Assembly (NCBI GenBank): GCA_002478865.1
Contig: DLJZ01000002.1
Location: 1 to 64,000, forward strand
Direction: 5' to 3'
Source of the DNA: Hungatella sp. UBA7603
GTDB taxonomy: Bacteria > Bacillota > Clostridia > Lachnospirales > Lachnospiraceae
Length of the DNA stretch: 64,000 nt
Each line of letters starts with the position of its first letter. The first letter of the stretch is position 1. Below, piece by piece: positions 42,275-50,548 of the stretch. Made by a program: the position numbers and the translations under genes. The notes beneath the pieces were generated by a model. It had not been told where the DNA came from. It did no database searches and saw nothing but the letters and a program-made list of their open reading frames with translations.

Positions 42275-43189
42275 TTATATTTTCATACAAGGCATATGAA
42301 AATCAAGAATAAGCTGATCTGCGCCATTATCGGCTGGTTCGCAAAATCTGCTGACGGAATAATACTCCACCCAATAAAAATTGTCATAAAGCAGTTTATA
42401 TCCATTTTTCTGTACCAAACCAGAAATAAGAATATATGCGTTATTCACAATATCATCCAGATTCTTTGCCGCTATCTGAGCCTTTGCAATGGTTCCGCCC
42501 TTAATGATTCTTCCAGTCATCCCCTTTGGAATAGGCGTTCCCACCTTAAAATACTTCCCCACAATATAAGTCTCCCCAAGTCCCGTATCGTCTGCGAAAT
42601 CAGTCATATACCCAAGTCCGATACAGTCCTCCATAGAAACATAGCGATCCCTATATTCATGAAGTACCTGATCAAAACCCTGTTCCCAGAAAATCCCCCA
42701 CAATTCTTTTGTGGTAACCCCATAATCCTTACTGCTGATTCCAAGGAGCAGCACATCCTGCGTATCCTCATACTCCAGCTTTGCAATATCTGCCATCACT
42801 CTTTTTCCCTCCAGAACATAATACGTGTCTTGATTGGTTAAGGAGAGAGGATTGGTCGCATGTTTCAGATAGATATCATTTGTAATCAATACAGGTGGAA
42901 CTGTAAAATGTTCTTTAAAGGCCCTTGTAAACGCAGAGCTGCTTTCGTATCCGCATTCCATTGCAACTTCGGTTACACTTTTATTCTCTTTAAGAAGCAT
43001 TTCTGCCGACAAGGTTAATTTTCTTTTCCGCACATACCCGGATAAAGAGATATTGCAGATATAGGTGAAAATCCTTTGATAAAGACCCAGTGGAATTCCC
43101 GTCAGCCTTGTGATTCTTTCATAATCCACGTTCATAATGTCCGCTTCCAGCATATCTATGACCTTTTGAGTCTGATTCAATACTTCCAT
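42275..43189 (-). CDS. AraC-family regulator with GyrI-like effector domain
   Basis: The start at 43189 (304 residues) is supported by GGGGGGAT in front; an upstream in-frame codon at 43264 has no such site. The N-terminal AraC domain contains LSAEMLLKENKSVTEVAMECG and SSAFTRAFKEHFTVPP. The C-terminal half is a GyrI/BmrR-type effector-binding domain (KYFKVGTPIPKGMTGRII, LYDNFYWVEYYSVSRF). Members such as Rob and SoxS-like fusions sense drugs or other aromatic compounds. It has no obvious operon partner, though a YciI gene lies just upstream. Confidence 0.85.
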   Translation of the reverse strand: MEVLNQTQKVIDMLEADIMNVDYERITRLTGIPLGLYQRIFTYICNISLSGYVRKRKLTLSAEMLLKENKSVTEVAMECGYESSSAFTRAFKEHFTVPPVLITNDIYLKHATNPLSLTNQDTYYVLEGKRVMADIAKLEYEDTQDVLLLGISSKDYGVTTKELWGIFWEQGFDQVLHEYRDRYVSMEDCIGLGYMTDFADDTGLGETYIVGKYFKVGTPIPKGMTGRIIKGGTIAKAQIAAKNLDDIVNNAYILISGLVQKNGYKLLYDNFYWVEYYSVSRFCEPADNGADQLILDFHMPCMKI

Positions 43190-43302
43190 TGCTATCCCCC
43201 CTTTCTGTTTATTATGAAGCAGATATTGCATTTTTGCTTTCCATTTTTTGTACAGTTTTTGCATGATGACCGGGGCATGATTTTGTATCTTAGGTAATGC
43301 TT

Positions 43303-43602
43303 TTATTCTTCCAACAGATAATGATTCTCTTCGTTTGCCTGTTCCATGGTTCTGATCTCAAAGGATTTGCATCCAGAGGCCATGAATGGATCTGCTTCTG
43401 CTATTTTAGTCGCCTCCTCCAAATTCTCTGCCGTAATTACCACCATTCCTCCGGGATAGTCTGTAAATGGCCCACAAAGGACAAGCTTTCCCTGGCTCTT
43501 TAATTCTTTTAGATGCTCCACATGTTTCTTTACGACTTCCTCGTTAAGCGGTTTTAAATTCTTCATTAAGTATACGTACATAATTGTTATAACTCCCTTC
43601 AT
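43303..43602 (-). CDS. YciI-family protein
   Basis: A 99-residue YciI-like protein of the ferredoxin-like fold. The conserved histidine and aspartate pair appears as KKHVEHLKELKSQGKLVLCGPFTD and the segment AEADPFMASGCKSFEIRTM is typical of the family. YciI proteins may act in dehalogenation or hydrolysis chemistry, but few are characterised. It is read towards the AraC-GyrI gene 113 bp away and may share its transcript. Confidence 0.8.
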   Translation of the reverse strand: MKGVITIMYVYLMKNLKPLNEEVVKKHVEHLKELKSQGKLVLCGPFTDYPGGMVVITAENLEEATKIAEADPFMASGCKSFEIRTMEQANEENHYLLEE

Positions 43603-43898
43603 TTTTTAATAAACAGCTTTATTCATTAAAGATAGATATCGTACTTCTTACTTGTTTCTTCGCACCGGCATACAACTTATTACGCCCTATCAAATAAGAA
43701 AAATAATATTAATATAATACCATATATTTCCTACAATTTTAAAGAGGTTTTTATGGTGTAAGGCAAGCTTTTGCTACCTTTACATAATGACAACCCCTTT
43801 CTTTTATTCATATAATACAGAATAATACAGCATCAATCAAAAACGTAATCCAATCCACGCTAAAGCTGTACTGTATTTAAATATAAGGAGATGCTAAT
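43603..43898. other. Divergent intergenic region with nothing recognisable
   Basis: This 296-bp AT-rich stretch separates the minus-strand YciI gene from the plus-strand FAD oxidase gene. I see no open frame, repeat or clear promoter apart from the AAGGAG site just before 43899. Confidence 0.4.
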
Positions 43899-45242
43899 AT
43901 GTATATTGAAAAATTTCCAAGGCTTACCGGACGAATCGTCTTACCAGACAATCCCCAATACGATACTGCACGACAGGTATTTAATACCTTCTTTAACAAA
44001 TATCCACTCATTATTGTTTTTGCACAAGAGACACGAGATGTGATCAATGCGATTAAATGGGCACGCTGTAATGATATCCCCATTCGCATTCGCTCTGGCC
44101 GTCATAATTACGAAGGGTTATCGGTACGTGATGGCGGAATTATCATTGATGTCAGTGAAATGAAGCGGGTAGAAATCGATCGAACAGGCAATACTGCAAC
44201 GATTCAGACTGGTCTGAGAGATTATCAAATGGCACAGCTTTTAGGAGAGCAGGGGTTGGTTGTTCCTCCCGGTCTATGTCCAACGACTGGCATCGCAGGC
44301 TTTACCTTAGGAGGTGGCCAAAGCAGCCTTTCACGTCCATGGGGCCTTGCCATTGATAATTTGATAGAAGCAGAAATAGTTCTTTCAGATGGTTGTGTAC
44401 TCCACGCCAGCAAAGAGGAACATGCAGATTTATTCTGGGCGCTGCGTGGTGGTGGTGGTGGAAATTTTGGAGTCTGCACTTCCTTTCGTTTCCGCACCCG
44501 CCCACTGGAAACGGTTGCTTACACTCAAATTAGCTGGCCGATTGAAAATCTAAGGCCAGTGCTTCAAAGTTGGCAAAATTATACCCTTCCAAATGCGGAC
44601 AAACGGCTCACTCCTTTGCTCACCGTCGCATCAGGGGAAAGTACTCTGCTTATGATGCAAGGCGTCTTTCTAGGGACCTCTGAGGCACTTAGAGCCTTAC
44701 TCCAGCCACTGATCAACTCAGCAGCACCAGATAGTATCTATATTGAAGAAATACCATGGTTAGAAGCAGCCGCTAAAATAGCAGCCACACAGCCGGGCAA
44801 TCCTGAGCCGTTTAAAAGCGTAGGTCCCTTTCTTTATCAGCTTCTTCCAGATGAAGCAATTGATATCATAGAGCGATTTATCAGTGAACCGCCCACCTCA
44901 TCTGTATCCGTCTTTTTCCATGGACTTGGTGGAGCAGTTGCAGAGGTCCCTAATAAGGATACTGCCTATTATTACCGCAAAGCACTATCCAATATTTCAT
45001 ACTTTTCAACATGGAATACGCCAGAAGAAGCAGAATCAGGAATTAACTGGGTAGGGGACTTCCGTAAGGCCATGCTGCCTTATACCAAGGGTGTATATGT
45101 GAATACTCCTGACCTTTCCATCTGCAATTGGCCCAAAGCTTATTACGGCAGTAATTTTCAAAGGCTGACCCAGGTAAAAGCAAAATATGACCCTGATAAT
45201 ATTTTCAGATACCCTCAAAGCATACCTCCAGCCTGTTTTTGA
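43899..45242 (+). CDS. FAD-linked oxidase of the berberine-bridge (BBE) type
   Basis: A 447-residue flavoprotein of the PCMH/BBE family. The FAD domain holds RSGRHNYEGLSVRDGG, in which H69 is the usual covalent FAD link, and GLCPTTGIAGFTLGGGQSSL, in which C127 is the second covalent link, so a bicovalently bound FAD is likely. The C-terminal BBE motif is YYGSNFQRLTQVKAKYDPDN. Such enzymes oxidise sugars, alcohols or alkaloids and normally pass electrons to oxygen, which is odd in an anaerobe; an alternative acceptor is possible. No signal peptide is visible. A terminator follows directly. Confidence 0.87.
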   Translation: MYIEKFPRLTGRIVLPDNPQYDTARQVFNTFFNKYPLIIVFAQETRDVINAIKWARCNDIPIRIRSGRHNYEGLSVRDGGIIIDVSEMKRVEIDRTGNTATIQTGLRDYQMAQLLGEQGLVVPPGLCPTTGIAGFTLGGGQSSLSRPWGLAIDNLIEAEIVLSDGCVLHASKEEHADLFWALRGGGGGNFGVCTSFRFRTRPLETVAYTQISWPIENLRPVLQSWQNYTLPNADKRLTPLLTVASGESTLLMMQGVFLGTSEALRALLQPLINSAAPDSIYIEEIPWLEAAAKIAATQPGNPEPFKSVGPFLYQLLPDEAIDIIERFISEPPTSSVSVFFHGLGGAVAEVPNKDTAYYYRKALSNISYFSTWNTPEEAESGINWVGDFRKAMLPYTKGVYVNTPDLSICNWPKAYYGSNFQRLTQVKAKYDPDNIFRYPQSIPPACF

Positions 45243-45276
45243 GCAAAACTTTTTGTTACCTGGTGTAATCTAAATT

Positions 45277-45318
45277 AAAACAGGCAAGTAACCATTTTTT
45301 GATTACCTGCCTGTTTCA
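45277..45318. terminator. Bidirectional terminator between FAD oxidase and C39-like protease genes
   Basis: AAACAGGCAAGTAA pairs with TTACCTGCCTGTTT around a T-rich loop. It separates two converging genes and can serve both strands. Confidence 0.8.
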
Positions 45319-45354
45319 TAAATTCACCTTATGTTGTAGCCCTACTGATTTTAA

Positions 45355-45957
45355 TTAGGAATAATTCACCATTACCATTCCGCCCTTTTTCTGATAACCA
45401 GTTGCCCAAAGTTCCCGAAGAGAGATCCAGCGATATCCACCGTAGGTGGCTGTTTTAACATAAAACTCACCTTCTACTTCTTCGTATCCCACTATCATAA
45501 ACCAATGCCATACGAGATCCTTAAAGTTAACATTTTCATGACGAAGCAGCAAGTAAGGGATTGAAATTCCCTGGTCAATTTGTTGTTTTACGGCACGAAC
45601 TGCTTCTGTAACAGGCGCATCTCCATGACATCCTGACAACTTGATTGCATGTTCTCCCACATCATCTAAATAGTTATGAAACCCATCCATAAATATTTCC
45701 AACGTATCGATTCCTTTGATACGGGGCCTGAGATAGGGCTTCATCTTGGCAGAGAACTTAATATAATCCTCTTTATTAAGTCCATGAACGTCATAAGGGT
45801 AAAGGTGGTCTTTCTTATGATGGAGTGCAGCATTGATGCAGACATCACACGCTGCCGCTGCCCCGCAGCCTCCCATATTCATAATTGGGTCACGAAACCA
45901 ATCCTGACTTCCCCCAAATGCATTCTCTATTTTAAAATAAGTTAATTCTTTCTTCAT
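45355..45957 (-). CDS. C39-like papain-fold cysteine peptidase family protein
   Basis: A 200-residue protein with a papain-like cysteine peptidase pattern: the nucleophile cysteine in NMGGCGAAAACDVCI and the histidine in WHWFMIVGYEEVEGEFYV, followed by ATYGGYRWISL with a basic/aromatic end. This resembles the peptidase C39-like group, found alone in many clostridia. No leader or ABC domain is present, so it is not a bacteriocin-exporter peptidase. The ATG at 45957 is used; one four codons upstream (45969) is equally possible. It is a single-gene transcript. The substrate is unknown; it may be a transferase rather than a protease. Confidence 0.6.
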   Translation of the reverse strand: MKKELTYFKIENAFGGSQDWFRDPIMNMGGCGAAAACDVCINAALHHKKDHLYPYDVHGLNKEDYIKFSAKMKPYLRPRIKGIDTLEIFMDGFHNYLDDVGEHAIKLSGCHGDAPVTEAVRAVKQQIDQGISIPYLLLRHENVNFKDLVWHWFMIVGYEEVEGEFYVKTATYGGYRWISLRELWATGYQKKGGMVMVNYS

Positions 45958-45969
45958 CCTTTTCCTCAT

Positions 45970-46303
45970 TTCTTTAAAAACTAAAATGATAGTTCCAGCT
46001 AAAATTTTGCAAAAAGCAGTTAGTACATGCTAATAACATGATACACCAGTTTAAATATAAATTTCAATCGCACCAATCAGATTACTATCCCCTTTGGAAA
46101 AGCAATCTTGTATATAACAATATACACCATATATTAAAAATCGTTCAATGGTAAACTTTACCAAGGTTTCTTCGCACGAAAAAAGACAGAATATGACTTT
46201 TGCCATGATCCTGCCTTTTTATCCATTACTTTTCTTAACCATTAATTTTAGGAGCAAATAAGCGACTTCTTACTGCTACACCAGATTGACCCACCCGTTT
46301 TAT
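45970..46303. other. Intergenic region upstream of the C39-like gene
   Basis: AT-rich DNA of about 330 bp with the terminator of the clan-A glycosidase gene (46180-46220) and leader sequence of the C39-like gene. No other structure is recognised. Confidence 0.4.
46180..46220 (-). terminator. Terminator of the ricin-domain glycosidase gene
   Basis: On the minus strand AAAAAGGCAGGATCATG pairs, with several G-U pairs, to CATATTCTGTCTTTTTT around an 8-base loop. The T-run at the end fits a Rho-independent terminator, about 85 bp after the stop. Confidence 0.65.
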
Positions 46304-48046
46304 TTAAGGCGCTATAATCTGCCACTGCTGATTGGTTCCGTTGTTGCTGCTCCATTGAATTACATTACCGCCATCGGCAGTGGAGCCTTTTTCAACATCT
46401 AAGTACTTACCACTGTTTACATTAACCAGATTGTAATAACCGTTTCCTACGTCAACTAAATTCCATTTCTGGTTGTTTTGACCTCTGTCTGTCCATTGGA
46501 TTACATCGGCTCCATCGGCAGTGGAACTGTTATAGACGTCCAGAGCCTTACCGCTGTTTGAATTGATGATCTTATATCCATTGCCAGTATCTGTTAAGAC
46601 CCATTTTTGATTGATATTGCCACTATAACCCCACTGGATTACATCAGCTCCGTCAGCGGTGGAACCGTTACTAACATCAAGGGCTTTTCCACTGGCTCTG
46701 TTGATTAGTTTATAGGTACCACCGGAAACAATTCCAGTGTCTGGAACGGTACCACTGCCTGGAGTGATATAGATACGATAACCGGAGCTTGCGTTACAGC
46801 CGGATAAGTTCACGGAAATCTGGCCATTTACTACGGAATAATTGGTATTCGACAGGACAGCCGGTCCATTGGATACCGTATCCTTGCTCACCCAGTCTAT
46901 CTTTTCCACTTTAACTGAGGCTGTGGAACCAATAAAGGAAGGGATGTTCTTAAATGTGGTGTTAATCGTACCATCATTTTGTCCTCCGAAAATGAGGCTG
47001 ATGTATTTTGCATTGGAATCAACACAAGCTGCACCATCCACCAGATTACTATCATCATTTGGAGGAGTTACATAAACCATCTTTCCGGACATATCGCCAT
47101 ACCACTTATAGAAAAACCAGCCTGCTCCTTTTTGAGAATTGGTTGCAAGAAGGCTTCCCAGTCTTCCGGGAGTTGGTACGAACCACCAAGTGATGGAGGC
47201 ACTCTCTACCATATGGCGCTCAAATTTAGCAATAAAGCGAGCAGAAGAACCAGGTTGTCCCTCTAAATCATGATTGGGATCACAATATTCATTGATGCTT
47301 AGAGGCAATGTTTTAATTCCCAAAGATGACTCAAGCGCTCGATAAGCTCTGATGTTTGGAGCAATTGTCTGAGGTCCTCCTGAGAGTTCATGCCAGCTCA
47401 TAATATCTGGTACGCAGTTATTAGCTTTACAGAAAGTCAAAAAATCTTTCATCTTGCTATTGTTATAGTAGCTCTCACATGGCCCTATAATCTTAGCTCC
47501 CGGATCATTGGCCCGGATTACATCATAAGTCTGCTTCCACATATCATTAAAACTTCCGTTGGCTGTATTCCAGGTACCACCTGGCTCATTCCAGATTTCA
47601 TAGCCATAATAATTATCACGTCCTGAGGCTTTTTTATCCTTGATAAAGGATTTCACCTGATCCAGCCAACTAGTCATGCCCGGCCATTTATAAGGCCAGT
47701 TTGGAAGCATATCTGCCAGATCGATGGAAACCTTTGCACTTGGAATGGATTCCAACCGTTTGGATACTAGGATTGCATCTCCATATGGATGCTGGTTTCC
47801 GTTCCCACCCCTGGCCGGATTCCTCATCACATATGGTTTTAATGGTGCTACTAGGCCGTTAACATCAGCCGGTATGCTTTCTGTAATTCCATACAGAGAG
47901 CCATTGGCACAATGAGTTACATCTCGAAACACATTGCTGCAATCAACGGTTAGTGAATTTGCAGCCATTGCCGGTATTCCCGGTATCATGGACAAGATGA
48001 GCATGACACTGAGCAGCAAGGCAGCAGGCCTTTTAAACTTAATCAT
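46304..48046 (-). CDS. Secreted clan GH-A glycoside hydrolase (GH39-like) with ricin-type CBM13 domain
   Basis: A 580-residue secreted enzyme. Residues 1-28 are a signal peptide (hydrophobic ALLLSVMLILSM, cleavage after AMA). The catalytic barrel (about 35-330) has an acid/base in YGYEIWNEPGGTWN and a probable nucleophile in LSINEYCDPNH, the clan-A NEP/E pair; the match to GH39 is the best I can suggest, with other clan-A families possible. A beta-sandwich follows, then a linker (PGSGTVPDTGI) and three QxW repeats of a ricin-type CBM13 lectin domain (NQKWVL, NQKWNL, NQQWQI). It would act outside the cell on plant polysaccharide, complementing the neighbouring xylan genes. Confidence 0.8.
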   Translation of the reverse strand: MIKFKRPAALLLSVMLILSMIPGIPAMAANSLTVDCSNVFRDVTHCANGSLYGITESIPADVNGLVAPLKPYVMRNPARGGNGNQHPYGDAILVSKRLESIPSAKVSIDLADMLPNWPYKWPGMTSWLDQVKSFIKDKKASGRDNYYGYEIWNEPGGTWNTANGSFNDMWKQTYDVIRANDPGAKIIGPCESYYNNSKMKDFLTFCKANNCVPDIMSWHELSGGPQTIAPNIRAYRALESSLGIKTLPLSINEYCDPNHDLEGQPGSSARFIAKFERHMVESASITWWFVPTPGRLGSLLATNSQKGAGWFFYKWYGDMSGKMVYVTPPNDDSNLVDGAACVDSNAKYISLIFGGQNDGTINTTFKNIPSFIGSTASVKVEKIDWVSKDTVSNGPAVLSNTNYSVVNGQISVNLSGCNASSGYRIYITPGSGTVPDTGIVSGGTYKLINRASGKALDVSNGSTADGADVIQWGYSGNINQKWVLTDTGNGYKIINSNSGKALDVYNSSTADGADVIQWTDRGQNNQKWNLVDVGNGYYNLVNVNSGKYLDVEKGSTADGGNVIQWSSNNGTNQQWQIIAP

Positions 48047-48369
48047 ACGAATACCTCCTCAACTTTTGTTTGAATTTTCCCCTTAAACTTATCTATCTAT
48101 GAAAATATTGTTCCGCCTTTCTCTGTTTCACAGATTACCTTTTCCTCCTTTCCTTGTGTCTTTATAACAAGCAGAACTAATTTCATTCCCCCTAATACCT
48201 CTTTCGTCTTATCCTTTTTTTATCATACCATTATGTTTGGTTAATTTGTATGGTTTTTTGTTAAATATATATGTGTAAATGTTACTTTTTTACATGTTTT
48301 AAACGATCTCTAATAGATAAAAACGTTTGGCGTATTCTATTTCTTTCCACCAATCATTTTATGTAAACA
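48047..48369. other. Upstream region of the secreted glycosidase gene
   Basis: About 320 bp of AT-rich non-coding DNA with a long leader. It contains an AAACGTTT core at 48321-48328, as in front of the xylan operon. No open frame with recognisable features is visible. Confidence 0.4.
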
Positions 48370-48407
48370 AAAAAACGCTAAGGTATGAATTACCCTAAGC
48401 GCTTTTC
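48370..48407 (-). terminator. Terminator of the DEAD-box helicase gene at 48437
   Basis: On the minus strand GCGCTTAGGGT-type and CCTTAGCG arms pair around an A/T loop, followed by TTTTTTTG. Confidence 0.75.
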
Positions 48408-48436
48408 ATTTATAATAAATTTATCGAATCATCTCT

Positions 48437-49762
48437 TTATCTTGAAACTCGTTTGGATTCCGTAGTTCCCCTTCTATTGCTTCTAGGAGTTTTTGAGAAG
48501 CCAGTTTTTTCTTTCAGTACACCATCTGCCGTCATTCTCATCTTCTTTTTAGGGGCAGCTGCCGCCGCTTTCGCCTTTGATGGATCTTTCCTTGGCTGTG
48601 TTGTTTTTACAGCTGGGAAATTATTTAACAATGGGAATGGATGATCTTTTACTTCTTTTAGATGCTTTCTGATCAACCGTTCAATATCTGAAAGCAGTTC
48701 TTTCTCATCAAAATCGCAAAATGCGATTGCGATTCCATTTAATCCTGCTCGTCCGGTACGTCCAATCCGATGTACATAGGTCTCAGAGATATTTGGCAGA
48801 TCATAATTAACCACATGGGTAAGCTCATCGATATCAATTCCTCTTGCAGCGATATCCGTTGCGATCAATACTCTGATTTTTCTTTCTTTAAAGCTACTTA
48901 AGGCACTTTGACGTGCTCCCTGGGATTTATCCGCATGGATGGCTTTTGCTGTTATTTTATTCTTTGATAACTGCTTCACCAAACGATCAGCTCCGTGTTT
49001 TGTTCTGGTGAAAACAAGAAGAGATTCAATGCTTTGATCCTTTAAGATGTGCAGAAGTAAATCCTTTTTATTTTCTTTATCCACATAGTACACATACTGA
49101 TCGATGGTATTCGCTGTTGTAGACTCTGGTGTTATCTTTACATTAGCAGGATTCTTTAACATGGTATCGGATAGTCTGGCCACATCTGCTGGCATGGTAG
49201 CAGAAAAGAACAAAGTTTGCCTCTCTGCAGGAATTCTGGAAATGATTTTTTTAACGTCATGGATAAATCCCATGTCCAGCATACGGTCCGCTTCATCTAA
49301 TATAAATATTTTCAAGTGTTTTAAATCGATGACTTTTTGATTCAACAAGTCATTTAATCGACCAGGTGTGGCAATTAAAATATCCACTCCCTGTTTTAAT
49401 TTATCTTCCTGAGTCTTTTGTGATACCCCTCCAAAGATTACACAAGACTTTAACTTTGTGAATTTTCCATAGGTACAAAAACTTTCATATATCTGAATCG
49501 CAAGCTCTCTAGTGGGAGTTACGACTAATGCCCTTATTGCATGATTTGCCTTCTGAGGTGCCTTTTCCTCGCTTAGGAGTTGTAAGGTTGGGATTGCAAA
49601 TGCAGCTGTTTTACCTGTACCTGTCTGGGCACACCCTAGTAAATCTCTACCGCTTAATACAATTGGGATTGCCTTTTCCTGTATTGGAGTTGGTGTGGAA
49701 TAGTTTTCCATCTCCAAAGCCTTTAATATCTCAGGTATAACATTTAATTCTTTAAATTGCAT
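48437..49762 (-). CDS. DEAD-box ATP-dependent RNA helicase (RhlE/CshA-like)
   Basis: The ATG at 49762 (441 residues) has AAGGAG in front. All helicase motifs are present: Q motif FKELNVIPEILKALEMENY, motif I AQTGTGKTAAF, Ia PTRELA, motif II DEAD, motif III SAT, IV LVFTRTKHGADRL, V ATDIAARGID and VI HRIGRTGRAG. The last 70 residues are basic and rich in K, A and R (RKDPSKAKAAAAAPKKK), an unstructured RNA-binding tail. It probably helps ribosome assembly or mRNA decay, especially in the cold. A second DEAD-box gene lies 2 kb upstream on the same strand. Confidence 0.92.
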   Translation of the reverse strand: MQFKELNVIPEILKALEMENYSTPTPIQEKAIPIVLSGRDLLGCAQTGTGKTAAFAIPTLQLLSEEKAPQKANHAIRALVVTPTRELAIQIYESFCTYGKFTKLKSCVIFGGVSQKTQEDKLKQGVDILIATPGRLNDLLNQKVIDLKHLKIFILDEADRMLDMGFIHDVKKIISRIPAERQTLFFSATMPADVARLSDTMLKNPANVKITPESTTANTIDQYVYYVDKENKKDLLLHILKDQSIESLLVFTRTKHGADRLVKQLSKNKITAKAIHADKSQGARQSALSSFKERKIRVLIATDIAARGIDIDELTHVVNYDLPNISETYVHRIGRTGRAGLNGIAIAFCDFDEKELLSDIERLIRKHLKEVKDHPFPLLNNFPAVKTTQPRKDPSKAKAAAAAPKKKMRMTADGVLKEKTGFSKTPRSNRRGTTESKRVSR

Positions 49763-49921
49763 AATAGCTCCTTGTTTATTCATTTATTTTGTAGTAATTC
49801 TCTTAATATAATGTCGTCAAAACATTCAAAATTCGATTTGCCTTGTTTATAGTAGCATTTATTGAGCATTTTTGCTACCTATAAATACGCTATATCATGG
49901 ATTTACCTATATTAACCAGTA

Positions 49922-49964
49922 ATAGGAAACGCCCAGAGAAATCATTACTCTGGGCGTTTCCTTC
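49922..49964 (-). terminator. Terminator of the DUF1456 gene
   Basis: GGAAACGCCCAGAG pairs with CTCTGGGCGTTTCC around a 9-base loop, 8 bp after the DUF1456 stop. The U-run is short (TTTCC), so termination may be partial. Confidence 0.7.
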
Positions 49965-49971
49965 CATTTAA

Positions 49972-50496
49972 TTATTTCTTCCTGTTTCTTTCTGTGAGTC
50001 CATTTAAAAAAGATTTCACATACCGGTCACCGCTTATCTTATAGTTACGCTGGCCCTGTCTACGAAGCGCTGCGCTCAATTCACTATTAGATAATTCAAG
50101 TCCGCCATCTTTAAAAATAGCCAGCATCTCCTCACTGGTAAGTGACAGAGCGATCTTAAGCTTTTTCAAAACCACGTTATTCACATCTTTATCACTGGTT
50201 ATCATGAATGCCTGCTTGTCCGATTCCCCTGGCTTCTCTTCTTTTTTCCCTCTTTTATGAGTGATAAAACCGTTTAAGAAAGACACAAACATGCGATTGC
50301 TGCATACTTTCTCAACGTCTGAAGAAGTTTCTTTTGTGGCTGGAGCGAACTTACTGATTGAAGTGGCGCTTAATAACATCTCTTGAATTTTCTCTTTTGT
50401 TATGGTAACTCCACCTAGTCGGAATACCTCAACCATATCAATGTCTTTGATATCCAAAGCATACCGTAATCTTTTTAATATATCGTGATTTTCCAT
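49972..50496 (-). CDS. DUF1456/YehS-family protein
   Basis: A 174-residue protein with two copies of the DUF1456 module: NHDILKRLRYALDIKDIDMVEVFRLGG near the start and NNVVLKKLKIALSLTSEEMLAIFKDGG later, each ended by a MFVSFLNGFITHKRG or YVKSFLNGLTERNRK stretch. The family is small, acidic-basic mixed and of unknown function (E. coli YehS). Between the copies lies a charged linker. It is encoded just after the DbpA-like helicase gene (52 bp gap), which may hint at an RNA-linked role. Confidence 0.82.
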   Translation of the reverse strand: MENHDILKRLRYALDIKDIDMVEVFRLGGVTITKEKIQEMLLSATSISKFAPATKETSSDVEKVCSNRMFVSFLNGFITHKRGKKEEKPGESDKQAFMITSDKDVNNVVLKKLKIALSLTSEEMLAIFKDGGLELSNSELSAALRRQGQRNYKISGDRYVKSFLNGLTERNRKK

Positions 50497-50548
50497 AAAA
50501 TCCCCTTTTGCATCTTCATTATCATTTACTCAATACTATACCACGTGA

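Noticed and set aside
48453..48644. Hydrophobic plus-strand frame opposite the helicase tail
   Set aside because: It is the reverse of the basic, alanine-rich tail codons of the helicase and lacks start signals.
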